The notes: a model not told the origin generated them from the letters alone. Shown: positions 45,038 through 57,170, counted from the first letter of the stretch. The stretch is DNA of 64,000 bases from an uncultured Microscilla sp. (GCF_947493425.1 NZ_CANLRP010000023.1:1-64000); one strand, 5' to 3'. Made by a program: numbers and translations.

Positions 45038-45823
45038 ATGAGCTACCAGGATAAACTCAATCAAAGGGTAAGTACCAACATTAAAGAGGGGCGTTGGTCG
45101 GCTGAAACTACATTGGATCATTTTGCACTGGTGAACTACGCCTTACCTTTGGCTCGGTTGCGTCCATTGATTCCTGCACGCTTTGGCATTCCCACGTATG
45201 AAGTAAACGATGAACTTTGCGCTTTTATAAGTGCGGTGCCATTTATAGATCGTGATTTTCACTTCCCTCATGTATATCCTTCACCCCGTTATCATTTTGG
45301 GCAAATCAATTACCGGGCTTATATTACTGACAAAGAAACTGGCGAGGATGTGGTTTGGTTTTTTGGTACAGTGCTAGGGTCGCATTGGTATAACCTGCCG
45401 CGTAGGTTATGGAAAATGCCTTGGTATTATGGCGACTTTTCTACCAGTTTTCATTATGACCATAAAGACGGCTACCAAACCTATAAGATAAACATAGACT
45501 CTGTTTGGGGCAAAACCAGGATAGAACTCAAAGATACAGCAGAGGCAGTTACTACAGCTGAGGGCTTCGATAGTATTAGCCAAATGAAGCTATTTTTAAC
45601 CCACCCTATTCAAGGGTTTTACTACAGAACCAACGGCAAGATCGGTACTTATCGAGTGTGGCATCCAGAGATGCGATTGACCAATGCTGTGGGTGAATAT
45701 TTATATTTTGAGCCGTTCGAAAATCTCAAGTTATTGTCGCGCGAAGAAATGCGTTATCCTCATTCCGTGTTTATCTGCCCCGAAATATTATTTAGGGTCG
45801 AGCTACCCCCCAGAGAAGTTTAA
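45038..45823 (+). CDS. DUF2071 / YqjF-like protein
   Basis: About 261 residues of a beta-rich fold related to acetoacetate decarboxylase-like (YqjF/DUF2071) proteins. Conserved-looking motifs are HFALVNYALPLARLRPLIPA near the start, then FGQINYRAYI, TVLGSHWYNLPRRLWKMPWYY and GKIGTYRVWHPEM. No enzymatic residues can be assigned with confidence. I start at 45038 (MSYQDKL) because the 62 upstream codons cross a hairpin repeat island. It lies downstream of the phosphotransferase but is separated by that island, so co-transcription is uncertain. Confidence 0.8.
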   Translation: MSYQDKLNQRVSTNIKEGRWSAETTLDHFALVNYALPLARLRPLIPARFGIPTYEVNDELCAFISAVPFIDRDFHFPHVYPSPRYHFGQINYRAYITDKETGEDVVWFFGTVLGSHWYNLPRRLWKMPWYYGDFSTSFHYDHKDGYQTYKINIDSVWGKTRIELKDTAEAVTTAEGFDSISQMKLFLTHPIQGFYYRTNGKIGTYRVWHPEMRLTNAVGEYLYFEPFENLKLLSREEMRYPHSVFICPEILFRVELPPREV

Positions 45824-47741
<1,918 letters not shown>

Positions 47742-47992
47742 TAGTGGGTGCTGCTAATACAGAAAAATGGTGGGTGATTATAGTCCACCCAGTATATCCA
47801 CAGCTAACCACTTGCTACTTTATCTTACGCAAGTTATTGTATATCAGACAACGCGTGAAGCAGGCAGAGTATGACTAAAATCAACTATGTGTAATTACAT
47901 TCTTTCTTGGCAGCACCAGGTGAAAAACCAAGCACCAAGTACCTACAACCAAGCATTGAAAAGGCGCTATAGACTAAAAGAAAAACAACATA

Positions 47993-49639
47993 ATGAATTT
48001 ATTGTCATCAAAAAACCGTCAGGTACTATTAGATAAACTCTCTGAAGAGACTTATGATTTGTTATTGATAGGAGGAGGAATTACTGGGGCTGGCATTGCC
48101 CTGGACGCAGCTTCAAGGGGCTTGAAGGTAGCCCTGATCGACAAACAGGATTTTGCCCAAGGTACCAGTAGCCGATCTACCAAATTGATTCATGGTGGAC
48201 TACGTTACTTGAAACAAGGAGAAATAAAACTGGTAAAAGAAGTGGGTAGCGAACGAGCCATTGTGCATAAGAACGCCCCACACTTGGTCATTCCTGAAAA
48301 AATGTTGCTTCCATTGGTACAAGGGGGTAACTATGGAAAGTTGATGACATCTTTTGGTTTATGGACTTACGATTTGCTGGCTGGGGTAAAAGGAGACGAT
48401 CGTCGTAAGATGTTATCAAAAAAACAAACCCTTGAAAAAGAACCTTTGCTAAACCCAAACACGCTCAAAGGAGGAGGATATTATGCTGAGTACCGTACCG
48501 ATGATGCCCGACTGACTATAGGTGTGATAAAAACTGCAGCAAAATACGGCGCCTTGTGTGCCAACCACTGCGAAGCCACCAAACTAGTGTATAAACGCGA
48601 GCAATTGCAAGGGGTAGAGGTAACCGATCAGCTGACTGAACGTATTTTTACCATCAAAGCTCAATACGTGGTCAACGCTACAGGACCTTGGGTAGACACT
48701 ATTCGCAAAGAAGATAACTCGCTCAAGGGCAAACGCCTTCACCTTACCAAAGGAGTACATTTGGTGGTAAGTCATGAGAAATTGCCGCTCAAACAATCTT
48801 TGTATTTTGATGTACCTGATGGCCGAATGATTTTTGCGATTCCACGTGGCAAAATCACCTACATAGGCACTACTGATACCAACTATAAAGGTAAAATGGA
48901 AGAACCACGCACTACCCTGGCCGATGCTGAGTATTTGCTTAACTCAATCAATGATACCTTTCCAGAAGTTAACCTCACACTCAACGACATAGAGTCGAGC
49001 TGGGCTGGTTTGCGCCCACTGATCCATCAAGAGGGTAAATCACCTTCTGAACTTTCGCGTAAAGACGAAATATTTGAGTCGGCTTCAGGGCTAATTTCTA
49101 TTGCAGGGGGTAAACTGACGGGCTATCGAAAAATGGCGCAACGTGTGGTAGACTTGGTAGTGCGTAAAATGAAACGGAATGACAAATGCCAAACTAAAGG
49201 TATTACAATTATAGGTGGAGAGTTTGGTTCGGCAAAGGCAGTCAACGACTATATAGCTCAAGTAAGTCAACAATTAACCACAGAAGGCTTTGAAGATTAT
49301 ACGGCGGGATACCTGGTGGGTACTTATGGAAGTCAAACCAAAGATATATTGGGAAAATATGCTGCGCAAAAACAAGAAAATCCCCCTTACTCACCTCAAT
49401 TATGCCTGGCAATGGCTGAACTACATTTTTGTCTTGAAAATGAAGCGGTACATACTTTAGGCGATTTCTTTAACCGACGAACTGGAAGGCTGTATTTTGA
49501 TATTCATTCGGTAAAAGAACTCGTAGAAGCCATTGCTCAAGAGCTACAAATAGAGCTTGGCTGGACAGAAGGAGTATTGCAACAAAACCGCATTGGTTTG
49601 CAAAAATTGATGGAGCAACTAGAAACTTTTGCCAGGTAA
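47993..49639 (+). CDS. glpD: Glycerol-3-phosphate dehydrogenase (FAD-dependent)
   Basis: 548 residues of the membrane-associated flavoprotein that oxidises glycerol 3-phosphate to dihydroxyacetone phosphate and passes electrons to quinone. The dinucleotide-binding start is LLLIGGGITGAGIALDAASRG, followed by GTSSRSTKLIHGGLRYL, typical of the GlpD family, and a C-terminal conserved domain with AGLRPLIHQEG and SIAGGKLTGYRKMA. It supplies quinol to the same pool as Nqr. It lies downstream of glpK and is convergent with the NACHT-LRR gene. Confidence 0.96.
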   Translation: MNLLSSKNRQVLLDKLSEETYDLLLIGGGITGAGIALDAASRGLKVALIDKQDFAQGTSSRSTKLIHGGLRYLKQGEIKLVKEVGSERAIVHKNAPHLVIPEKMLLPLVQGGNYGKLMTSFGLWTYDLLAGVKGDDRRKMLSKKQTLEKEPLLNPNTLKGGGYYAEYRTDDARLTIGVIKTAAKYGALCANHCEATKLVYKREQLQGVEVTDQLTERIFTIKAQYVVNATGPWVDTIRKEDNSLKGKRLHLTKGVHLVVSHEKLPLKQSLYFDVPDGRMIFAIPRGKITYIGTTDTNYKGKMEEPRTTLADAEYLLNSINDTFPEVNLTLNDIESSWAGLRPLIHQEGKSPSELSRKDEIFESASGLISIAGGKLTGYRKMAQRVVDLVVRKMKRNDKCQTKGITIIGGEFGSAKAVNDYIAQVSQQLTTEGFEDYTAGYLVGTYGSQTKDILGKYAAQKQENPPYSPQLCLAMAELHFCLENEAVHTLGDFFNRRTGRLYFDIHSVKELVEAIAQELQIELGWTEGVLQQNRIGLQKLMEQLETFAR

Positions 49640-49741
49640 AAAATAACTAGAGAGTCTCTTGTTTGAAAAGCTTTTTTGATGAATTGTTTCATTGAAAAGG
49701 CTTTTTTTATGGATATAAAATCAGTAGATGAAAGAAATACT

Positions 49742-49769
49742 AAAAAGCAGAAGTGATTTCCTGCTTTTT
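49742..49769. terminator. Bidirectional terminator between glpD and the NACHT-LRR gene
   Basis: AAAAAGCAG (49742-49750) pairs with CTGCTTTTT (49761-49769). T runs are present in both directions, between convergent genes. Confidence 0.75.
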
Positions 49770-49831
49770 ATCCTGAAGCAAATTTAGCCAACATACTTTA
49801 AAGCTTATTTTGGAGACAAAATGTTCACTTT

Positions 49832-51670
49832 TTAATAAAAAGTAATCTTACAATTAGGCAAAGTGGCCTGAAGTGCCTCTACATCTTGTTGGTCAAGGTC
49901 ATTCTCGCTTATATCAAGAATAGTCAATTGATTGAAAGCCTTCAGTTCTTCGGTAGAAGTAATTTTATTGTTTTGTAACTTGAGCGATTGTAACTTGCGT
50001 AGATTGGCCAAAGGCGAAATATCTTCAATGCGGTTATTGCTTAGGTTAAGTTCTGTAATTTTATCCAACTTACCCAGTGTATTGATATTACTTACCTTAT
50101 TATTGTTCAAATTGAGTTTTTGTAAACTGTGCATTTTCTCGAAAATGACAGTATCTGTGATTTGATTATGGCTCAAATCTACCTTCTCAAGGTGAGTCAA
50201 GTCTTTTACAAAGCTGGCATCTATCAGGTACTTTCGGGTGATGCTTAGTTCGGCATTGTACAAAAATGCTTTGAGTTTGTTCTGCATGATAGAAACATTG
50301 TACAAAGATAATATTTCTAAATTAGTAAACCCTTTTAATATTCTTAATACCTCAGAATCTATCTTTTTGATAGATACATAGACCACATTTTTCATCCCTG
50401 AGAGCTTCAGGTTTCCAAATGGCTGGTTCGTTACGTTGGTGCTGAGCCGAAACTCCCCATCTAACTTGATAGCCCTATCATAATACATCTCTTGCAAAAA
50501 AGCCTCGGTTTGCTCTATGCCATCAAAATTTCCATCCTTGATGAAAGCATCATTCTCGAAAGCCTCTAGCGCGAGAAAGTATTCCAGAATAGATTTATGC
50601 GAAAACTTGTAACGCCCCTGTACGTCACGGTTAAGCAACGAACGACTTTTGAGTTCTAATTCCTGGAGGTCAACCTCTTGTTGTCGGGCAAAGTGTAATA
50701 CCTCATTACCTTCAATAAAGAAACCTTCTCGTTTTTTATGGTTTTCGTAAATGTTGTTGGCTATTACCCGCGAAAATTTATACAATTGTTCCTGGTACTC
50801 TTGCTTACCCTTAGGGCGACGTTGCACCTCCCGGTGAATCCATTTTTTGATCAGTTCCTGGTAAATCTGGTAAGTACGTTCATATTTCTGACTACTTTCA
50901 ATCAAGTCATCTATATAACTTAGCAGCATAGGACGCACCATCAGATTGGGCGATTGCCTGACTATTTCTTCGGCTTTCTGTTGTTTTTTCTTTCTAAAGA
51001 AGGAATACTTCTTTTTGAGGTACTTTTTAATATCCAAATCATCAAAAGGAGAAATATACAGCTTGCGAAAAACATACTCTCCGCCATTATCACCAAATTT
51101 AAGTACTCCTGTTTCTTTAGGCTCTTCCACCTCTGAGGGAAAAAACTGCGTGCGACAAGTGATGATGATTTCTTTGAAATCATTGGCTTTTTGCAAAATA
51201 AGCTTCAACCTCGATTGATAATCTTTAATGGCGTGGTTATCTTCATCAAATGCATCAAGCAACAAAATCGTTTTTTTTCGTTTATGGGGTTGTATTTTGT
51301 CTATTTCTGTCAATGCATCGGGGTACCCCAAGGGAATAAGTTCAATATTATCTGCGCCATTTTTTTTTATATAAGTAGCATACAGGTTAATCATAAAAGT
51401 TGTCTTACCCATCCCAGAGTCTGCCATAATAATAAAGAAGCGGTCAGTCTGACTTTTGTTATTAAATACCTTATCCATAAAAAATGGAATCAGACTTTCC
51501 TTAGTAGCAAAAGCATGTGTATGTCCGGGTTCGTGTTCTTTCGATGGTGCTATATTCTGGCATTGTGTGGGCACATAATACTCTGTGGCCTTTTTGATGT
51601 CATTGCGAGAATAAAAAGGGGCTAGTTGTTTTTGTAACTTCTTTTGTAATAAACTTCTAAATCCAAGCAT
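49832..51670 (-). CDS. NACHT NTPase with C-terminal leucine-rich repeats (NLR-like)
   Basis: 612 residues with an NLR-like order. A short N-terminal region (1-72) has no recognised effector. The NACHT/STAND NTPase follows: Walker A ADSGMGKTT (Lys89) and Walker B ILLLDAFDED (Asp139 with acidic 142-144), then a sensor region TCRTQFF. A helical/winged-helix region with SHKSILEYFLALEAF (typical of NACHT proteins) lies near 360. At least five leucine-rich repeats follow (about 495-612; LEKVDLSHNQIT, LQKLNLNNNKVS, ITELNLSNNRIE, LQSLKLQNNKIT, LTILDISENDLD). Bacterial NACHT proteins of related type act in anti-phage defence; the LRRs would sense a ligand. There is no partner gene adjacent. Cytosolic, with no signal peptide. 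Confidence 0.87.
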   Translation of the reverse strand: MLGFRSLLQKKLQKQLAPFYSRNDIKKATEYYVPTQCQNIAPSKEHEPGHTHAFATKESLIPFFMDKVFNNKSQTDRFFIIMADSGMGKTTFMINLYATYIKKNGADNIELIPLGYPDALTEIDKIQPHKRKKTILLLDAFDEDNHAIKDYQSRLKLILQKANDFKEIIITCRTQFFPSEVEEPKETGVLKFGDNGGEYVFRKLYISPFDDLDIKKYLKKKYSFFRKKKQQKAEEIVRQSPNLMVRPMLLSYIDDLIESSQKYERTYQIYQELIKKWIHREVQRRPKGKQEYQEQLYKFSRVIANNIYENHKKREGFFIEGNEVLHFARQQEVDLQELELKSRSLLNRDVQGRYKFSHKSILEYFLALEAFENDAFIKDGNFDGIEQTEAFLQEMYYDRAIKLDGEFRLSTNVTNQPFGNLKLSGMKNVVYVSIKKIDSEVLRILKGFTNLEILSLYNVSIMQNKLKAFLYNAELSITRKYLIDASFVKDLTHLEKVDLSHNQITDTVIFEKMHSLQKLNLNNNKVSNINTLGKLDKITELNLSNNRIEDISPLANLRKLQSLKLQNNKITSTEELKAFNQLTILDISENDLDQQDVEALQATLPNCKITFY

Positions 51671-52192
51671 AAGTCCTATTCTTTGCTGTATTCTCTTTGA
51701 TGGTTATGATATAGTATGTTAAAAAAAATGCCAAAAAAAGATAAACCCCTCTTACAAATCGAAATTTTTGGCAATTACCAGTTTTGATACCCCCACAATA
51801 CTGGCTTCTCATGGGAAATCATAGATCAATCAAAAATCACTAATAAAAAGCTAAAAATGAAGTGCTTGAATAATTTTTATTTTAAAAACAAGTACCAATA
51901 CTACAGGGAGGATGCAAAAAGTTACATTAATCTGAGTTGATTTTAGTTTTTGCTGTACTTCAAAAAATGATCATAGTCATTACTAAGCAGGTTTTTAGGT
52001 ATATATGAGCCCTTTCAAGAAATTTTATACTACCCAAGTTTTAATATATGTCAGGTAGGATTCATATTTTTCTAAAATCCACGAAACAGTCTCATAAATC
52101 AAAAAAGGCATCAGATAAAATTACCTGATGCCTTTTTTGAAAAACAAATTTATGCGAATTTGTTAGCTACGCCCTGTGAATGCTGTCGTCTA
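51671..52192. other. Intergenic region
   Basis: AT-rich stretch between the NACHT-LRR start and the leuS end. It contains the leuS terminator (52101-52138) and nothing else that I can support. Confidence 0.45.
52101..52138 (-). terminator. Terminator of leuS
   Basis: AAAAAAGGCATCAG (52101-52114) pairs perfectly with CTGATGCCTTTTTT (52125-52138), 14 base pairs, with A/T tracts on both sides. It lies 55 bases after the leuS stop. Confidence 0.85.
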
Positions 52193-55000
52193 CTATATCA
52201 CCACATTTACAATACGCTTGGGTACCACGATTACTTTTTTGGGCGCTTTGCCCTCTAGCCACTTCTGTACAATCTCATTGGCAAGTACTTGTTTTTCTAT
52301 ATCACCCTTAGGCATATCTAAAGGTACATTAATAGTGGTACGTTTTTTACCATTGATAGAGACAGGGTATTCAAACGAACTCTCTTGCAAATACTTCTCA
52401 TCGTGTGTAGGAAAGTTAGCCAAATGAATACTGGTTACGTGTCCCATCTTTGCCCAAAGCTCTTCAGCAATATGAGGAGCATAAGGAGCTGCAATCAATA
52501 ATAACTTCTCCAGAATCTCGTGCTTGTTACACTTCGCATCGGTCAATTCATTCACACAAATCATCAAGGTACTTACTGGAGTATTGAAAGAAAAACGTTC
52601 TAAGTCTTCAGTAACTCGTTTGATTGCCTTGTGTATAATTTTTTGTTCGGCATCGGTAGGGGTATCCTGAGTTGTGTCAAATTTCCCTTGATCGTCAAAA
52701 CTATGGAACAAACGCCACATCTTTCTGAAAAACTTATGTACCCCATCAATCCCTTTAGTATCCCAGGGCTTTGACTGCTCCAGCGGACCCAGAAACATTT
52801 CATAACAACGCAAAGTATCAGCACTATAATCAGCAATTACATCGTCAGGATTAATGGCATTATGATAACGTTTCCCCATTTTTTCAACCCGGCGATTGCA
52901 GTAAAAATTACCATCAGCATCGGCTACGAAGGTGGCATTTTTAAAATCTTCTGGCTTCCATTCACGCAATACCTCCAAGTCTAGCGTATCTTCACCCGTC
53001 AGCGCTTTCACTGTTACATGAATTTCTACCAAGTCTTCAGCCTCATAAGCGTCCTTTTGTTTGGCAGATACATATTTACTGGCGTCTTCTTTTAGTCTGT
53101 AGATAATTGCCGAATTACCCTGGATCATTCCTTGATTAATCAGCTTTTTAAAAGGCTCATCATACGGCAAGAAACCACGGTCGTTGAGGAAGTGCGCCCA
53201 AAAACGCGCATACAATAAATGCCCTACGGCGTGTTCGGTACCTCCAATATATAAATCTACCTGATTCCAGTAAGCCGCTTTTTCTTTATTTACAAACTCT
53301 TCGGCATTTTGGGCATCCATATAACGGGCAAAATACCACGAAGACCCTGCCCAACCAGGCATCGTAGTCAACTCGTAAGGGTATTTTCCTTGATACAGCC
53401 AGCCTTTGGCTCTACCCAAAGGAGGGTCTCCATCAGCTGTAGGCTTGTACTCGCTTATTTCGGGTAGAGTCAAAGGCAACTCTTCCTCTTTAATCATATA
53501 AGGCAGGTCATTTTTAAAATAAGCTGGTACAGGTTCTCCCCAATAACGTTGGCGGCTAAATACGGCATCACGCAAACGAAAGTTAACCTTGCCTTTACCA
53601 GTACCATCTGCTTCTGCTTTTTTAATCACTGCCTGAATAGCCTCCAGACAAGTCATTCCGTTCAAAAAGCCTGAATTAATCATGACATCGTCTTTGGTAG
53701 CGTTCGCCTCCAACACTTCGCCTTTTTCATCCAACCGAGTACTTTTTACTACGGCAGTTACTGGCAGGTCAAAATGACGGGCAAAACGGAAGTCGCGTTC
53801 ATCGCCTCCTGGTACCGCCATTACTACACCAGTACCATACCCAGCCAATACATAATCGGCTACCCACAAGGGGGCTTTTTCGCCCGAAATAGGGTTAATT
53901 ACATACGAACCAGTAAATACACCAGACACTCGCTTCACCTCACTTTGGCGTTCACGTTCCGAACGGTTTTTAGCCATTTCTACATAAGCCTCTACTTCGG
54001 TTTTTTGCTCAGGAGTAGTCAATTGTGCCACCAAATCGTGCTCAGGAGCCATCACCATAAAGGTCACTCCGTAGATAGTGTCGGGGCGGGTAGTAAAACA
54101 GGTCAAAGTAATCTCCTGTCCATCTACTTTAAAGTCCATTTCAGCACCATGCGACTTACCAATCCAGTTACGTTGCATTTCTTTCAAAGGGTCAGACCAT
54201 TCTATCTGGTCAAGTCCTTGCAACAAGCGGTCAGCGTACGCAGTAATGCGCATAGACCATTGCTTCATCTTTTTGCGTTCTACTGGGTGGCCACCACGTT
54301 CCGATACACCATCTTTTATTTCATCGTTTGCCAATACTGTTCCCAGGGCTGGACACCAGTTTACTACTGAGTCTGCCACATACGTCAGGCGGTATTGCAA
54401 CGATATTTTATATTTTTCTTCTTCAGTAAAAGCCTTCCATTCTTCTGCTTTAAACTCAACCACATCTTCGTCGCAAGCCGCATTAATTGATTGATTGCCA
54501 GTTTGCTCAAAAGCCGTATACAAGGTCTCAATAGCTTCTGCTTTGTTGGTATCATAATTAAACCACGAGTTAAACAGTTGCATAAAGATCCACTGAGTCC
54601 ATTGATAGTACTCAGGACTGGAAGTCTGTATTTCGCGACTCCAGTCAAAGCAAAATCCTAGTTTTGATAATTGACTTTTGAAAGTCGCAATGTTTTGCTC
54701 TGTAGTAACGGCAGGGTGTTGCCCTGTGTCAATGGCATGTTGTTCGGCAGGTAAACCAAATGAATCGAACCCCATAGGATGTAGCACATTAAACCCTTTC
54801 ATTCTTTTATAACGTGCCATAATATCCGACGCAGTATAGCCGAGTGGATGCCCTATGTGCAAACCTTTGCCCGATGGGTAGGGAAACATGTCCAAAGTAT
54901 AATATTTTGGCTTGTTATGGTCTACCTCTGTTTTGTAAACACTATTTTGTTGCCAGTATTCCTGCCATTTAGGTTCTATTTGTTTGGGATCGTACACCAT
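52193..55000 (-). CDS. leuS: Leucyl-tRNA synthetase
   Basis: 935 residues, a class I synthetase that charges tRNA-Leu. HIGH-type motif FPYPSGKGLHIGH (about 35-50), editing domain with TTRPDTIYGVTFM, and tRNA-binding C-terminus are present. The KMSKS loop reads KMGKR (about 707-711), with the second Ser replaced by Arg and the first by Gly. The start at 55000 (MVYDPKQIEPKWQ) is chosen because it matches the family N-terminus; the 30 codons further upstream are not conserved-looking. A single gene with its own terminator. Confidence 0.96.
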   Translation of the reverse strand: MVYDPKQIEPKWQEYWQQNSVYKTEVDHNKPKYYTLDMFPYPSGKGLHIGHPLGYTASDIMARYKRMKGFNVLHPMGFDSFGLPAEQHAIDTGQHPAVTTEQNIATFKSQLSKLGFCFDWSREIQTSSPEYYQWTQWIFMQLFNSWFNYDTNKAEAIETLYTAFEQTGNQSINAACDEDVVEFKAEEWKAFTEEEKYKISLQYRLTYVADSVVNWCPALGTVLANDEIKDGVSERGGHPVERKKMKQWSMRITAYADRLLQGLDQIEWSDPLKEMQRNWIGKSHGAEMDFKVDGQEITLTCFTTRPDTIYGVTFMVMAPEHDLVAQLTTPEQKTEVEAYVEMAKNRSERERQSEVKRVSGVFTGSYVINPISGEKAPLWVADYVLAGYGTGVVMAVPGGDERDFRFARHFDLPVTAVVKSTRLDEKGEVLEANATKDDVMINSGFLNGMTCLEAIQAVIKKAEADGTGKGKVNFRLRDAVFSRQRYWGEPVPAYFKNDLPYMIKEEELPLTLPEISEYKPTADGDPPLGRAKGWLYQGKYPYELTTMPGWAGSSWYFARYMDAQNAEEFVNKEKAAYWNQVDLYIGGTEHAVGHLLYARFWAHFLNDRGFLPYDEPFKKLINQGMIQGNSAIIYRLKEDASKYVSAKQKDAYEAEDLVEIHVTVKALTGEDTLDLEVLREWKPEDFKNATFVADADGNFYCNRRVEKMGKRYHNAINPDDVIADYSADTLRCYEMFLGPLEQSKPWDTKGIDGVHKFFRKMWRLFHSFDDQGKFDTTQDTPTDAEQKIIHKAIKRVTEDLERFSFNTPVSTLMICVNELTDAKCNKHEILEKLLLIAAPYAPHIAEELWAKMGHVTSIHLANFPTHDEKYLQESSFEYPVSINGKKRTTINVPLDMPKGDIEKQVLANEIVQKWLEGKAPKKVIVVPKRIVNVVI

Positions 55001-55713
55001 TGGTTTTGAGCTTTTTCTTATATAGTAATAAGGTTTATACCTCCCACTATTTGGGAGAATTGATGCTGAGGTGATATGTTTGATGGGCAAAACCCTGGCA
55101 CATCACCTATTGTTGCATTATACATTACCCCACAAAAGAGGATAATCTTTGTAAAAACTAAAGATTCGCTTACAAAATTAGAAATTTTTTGAAAGCAGTC
55201 ATTAATCCTTTGCTATTATTGTAGTAAGCTTGGGCAAAAAAAAACTTTGGCGAGCCACAGAAAAAAAGAAGTTACGCAAGTAGTATTACTTATGAAATTA
55301 GCCACTGATTAGAAATTTTTTTGAGTATTAATACTTAACTTTTTAAACTATATGATATGTAAGTATAATAAAACCAAGATGGCTTGTGAGGCAAGTGCTT
55401 GTATAAGTTGTGTGTTTAATGATGAATCTTTGCCGTTTTGACTTGGATATAGATACTTAATTTTGTTACTTAAATTTTAATTATTTCAAGTTTAATATTT
55501 TTTTTAAAGCTAAAGATAGACAAAGGGTAGACAATACCTTGCAAAACTAAAAAAAAGCTATTTTGTTTGTATTCAAGGCTTTATAACTTCTTAAACAAAT
55601 GATTATAATAATCTAAGGATTGTTTGTATAGGCTTTTTAGCTTGATAAATATTTTGTAATTTTGGGCTTTAAATTTAAATATTACACTAACCCTTAACTC
55701 TGCTATTAAAACA
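55001..55713. other. Intergenic region upstream of leuS
   Basis: About 700 very AT-rich bases. It contains the 5' region of leuS and the promoter of the small HTH gene. No gene is supported. Confidence 0.45.
55657..55664 (+). promoter_or_regulatory. -7 promoter element of the small HTH gene
   Basis: TAATTTTG matches TAnnTTTG, 50 bases before the ATG. A T-rich stretch about 19 bases upstream could be the -33 element. Confidence 0.5.
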
Positions 55714-55890
55714 ATGAATAAAGTCAAGAGCAGGCAGCAAATTGCCGAGGAGTATGGCGTTTGCCGCAAAACTTTGTACAATTGGTTAAAACAAGAGAAT
55801 ATAAAACTTAAACATCGACTTGTTTCTCCAAAAGAACAAAAAGAGATTTATGACAGGCTGGGGATGCCCAATGAGTTAAACTACGTTTAG
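55714..55890 (+). CDS. Small helix-turn-helix protein
   Basis: A 58-residue reading frame. Residues 8-27 form a helix-turn-helix (RQQIAEEYGVCRKTLYNWL) of the IS3/Hin-type transposase-like class. A basic linker KQENIKLKHR and the C-terminal helix SPKEQKEIYDRLGMP follow. It may be a small DNA-binding regulator. It could also be the leftover N-terminal domain of a decayed transposase, since the following 1.4 kb is gene-free and repeat-rich. A -7 promoter element precedes it, which supports expression. Confidence 0.6.
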   Translation: MNKVKSRQQIAEEYGVCRKTLYNWLKQENIKLKHRLVSPKEQKEIYDRLGMPNELNYV

Positions 55891-56377
55891 TGGTTCGCAG
55901 CTATGTAAAGCATTGGAGAATCAACCAAAAAATGTAAGTTGTGTGGTTATTTTACTAAAGAATTTATCAGAAATATAAATAGCTTAACCCTAATCACATC
56001 AGGCACACACAACTAACTATTTTAAAAAGATCTTTTGTTCAATGGTTGAGCGAAAGATCTATATCTTGAGAAACGTTACTGTCATCAAAACACCAAATAT
56101 TGCAGTTTGGCAGATAAAACTGTTTTGATATCACGGCATGTTTTGCTTTTTTATACCCTAAAGGAAACCAACACCCATTTTTTATTGCCTCCCAAATATC
56201 ACTTCATTACTTTGTTGATAAAAGGTCAGTTTCTAACAATCTTTGAGAAATATATCAGTTAGAGGTGTTTGAATGGGATAGACTATTTTGATGATTAGCG
56301 CAATCTTGGGCAGGTTTTCTCAGGCTTACCCACCATTACCCGGTCTTACACGCTGTATTTACCTACCTTTGTATCAA

Positions 56378-56558
56378 TCAATCTCTAAAACTCTTGAAAA
56401 AGCATAAAGTGTGATATACCTTCTTTATGCTAAGAGTGATTTTGAAGTGTAACAATGTTTAGCATAACGCAGGAGTAACTTTATAGTACAAGTTCATTTT
56501 AAAAGTATACTCACAAACAAAAAGCTGGCAGTTATTTATAGACTGCCAACTTTTTTTA
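56378..56558 (+). ncRNA. Candidate short RNA with hairpin and terminator
   Basis: Begins after a possible -7 box TACCTTTG (56364-56371). A stem ACTCTT-GAAAA-AGCATAAAG with CTTTATGCT-AAGAGT (about 56390-56437) includes a perfect 9-base-pair core. It ends in an imperfect terminator hairpin with a T run (56519-56557). There is no reading frame of note. No -33 box is seen, so confidence is low. Confidence 0.3.
56519..56557 (+). terminator. Intrinsic terminator
   Basis: TGGCAGT pairs with ACTGCCA, extended by flanking A and T tracts, followed by TTTTTTT. No protein gene precedes it for more than 600 bases. Confidence 0.65.
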
Positions 56559-56670
56559 AAATATTGTATTTTCAGTACCAGTTATGATCGAAAAAGTTGG
56601 TTAGTTGAACCCGGTAGTAGGGGTGAAACTGGCTATATACCTGACTCGATAAATAGTAGTTGTTTAAAAC

Positions 56671-56698
56671 AAAAAGCCAGCGTAGTAACTGGCTTTTT
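56671..56698 (+). terminator. Intrinsic terminator
   Basis: AAAAAGCCAG (56671-56680) pairs perfectly with CTGGCTTTTT (56689-56698) around CGTAGTAA. About 110 bases separate it from the previous terminator, which could frame a second short transcript. Confidence 0.75.
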
Positions 56699-56846
56699 GT
56701 ATTTTGTCACCTGTGCTTTTCTTCACTTATTGATAAAGGTTTATTTTTAATTTTTGGTGGGCTATAAAGTAGCCGAGGAATGTAGTACGACTGCCCTCTT
56801 TATTGGCCTACAAAACCAAACCATTATACTTGGGATAATATTCCTT

Positions 56847-57010
56847 AGGAATGGTGAGAAATTAAATTACCATTCTTGAGGTAGAGGTTTTGTTTTGAGA
56901 CGAGGCTATTTTTTGCGCCCATAGCAGCGCTACGGGTAATAAAAATAACGAAGTATCAAGGCGAAAAATCACCCCTCAGAGTGTAAATTTATTTTTGAAC
57001 AATTCCTTAG
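56847..57010. repeat. Dispersed repeat type A, second copy
   Basis: Almost identical to 19818-19982, differing at only a few positions (for example GGAATGG for GGAACGG). It contains GCAGCGCTACG at 56924-56934. Its right end, TTCCTTAGGAA, is shared with the left end of the adjoining type B repeat. Confidence 0.85.
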
Positions 57011-57170
57011 GAATGGTGTAAAAATAAAGTTCTATAGTAACGCCAAAATATTTTGTTGGCAGGAGAGGCAAAAAAACGCGGCATAGCAGCGCTACGACAA
57101 GTTTTTTTAACGAATTCTGTCAGCGAAAGATGAGGTTAAGAATGTAAATTTATTTTGGTACCATTCCTTA
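57009..57170. repeat. Dispersed repeat type B, second copy
   Basis: About 162 bases. Left end TTAGGAATGGTGTAAAAATA and right end TTATTTTGGTACCATTCCTT are inverted matches. The flanking parts match 27645-27840, but the core is different; it carries GCAGCGCTACG (57086-57096), as in the type A repeats. Confidence 0.85.
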
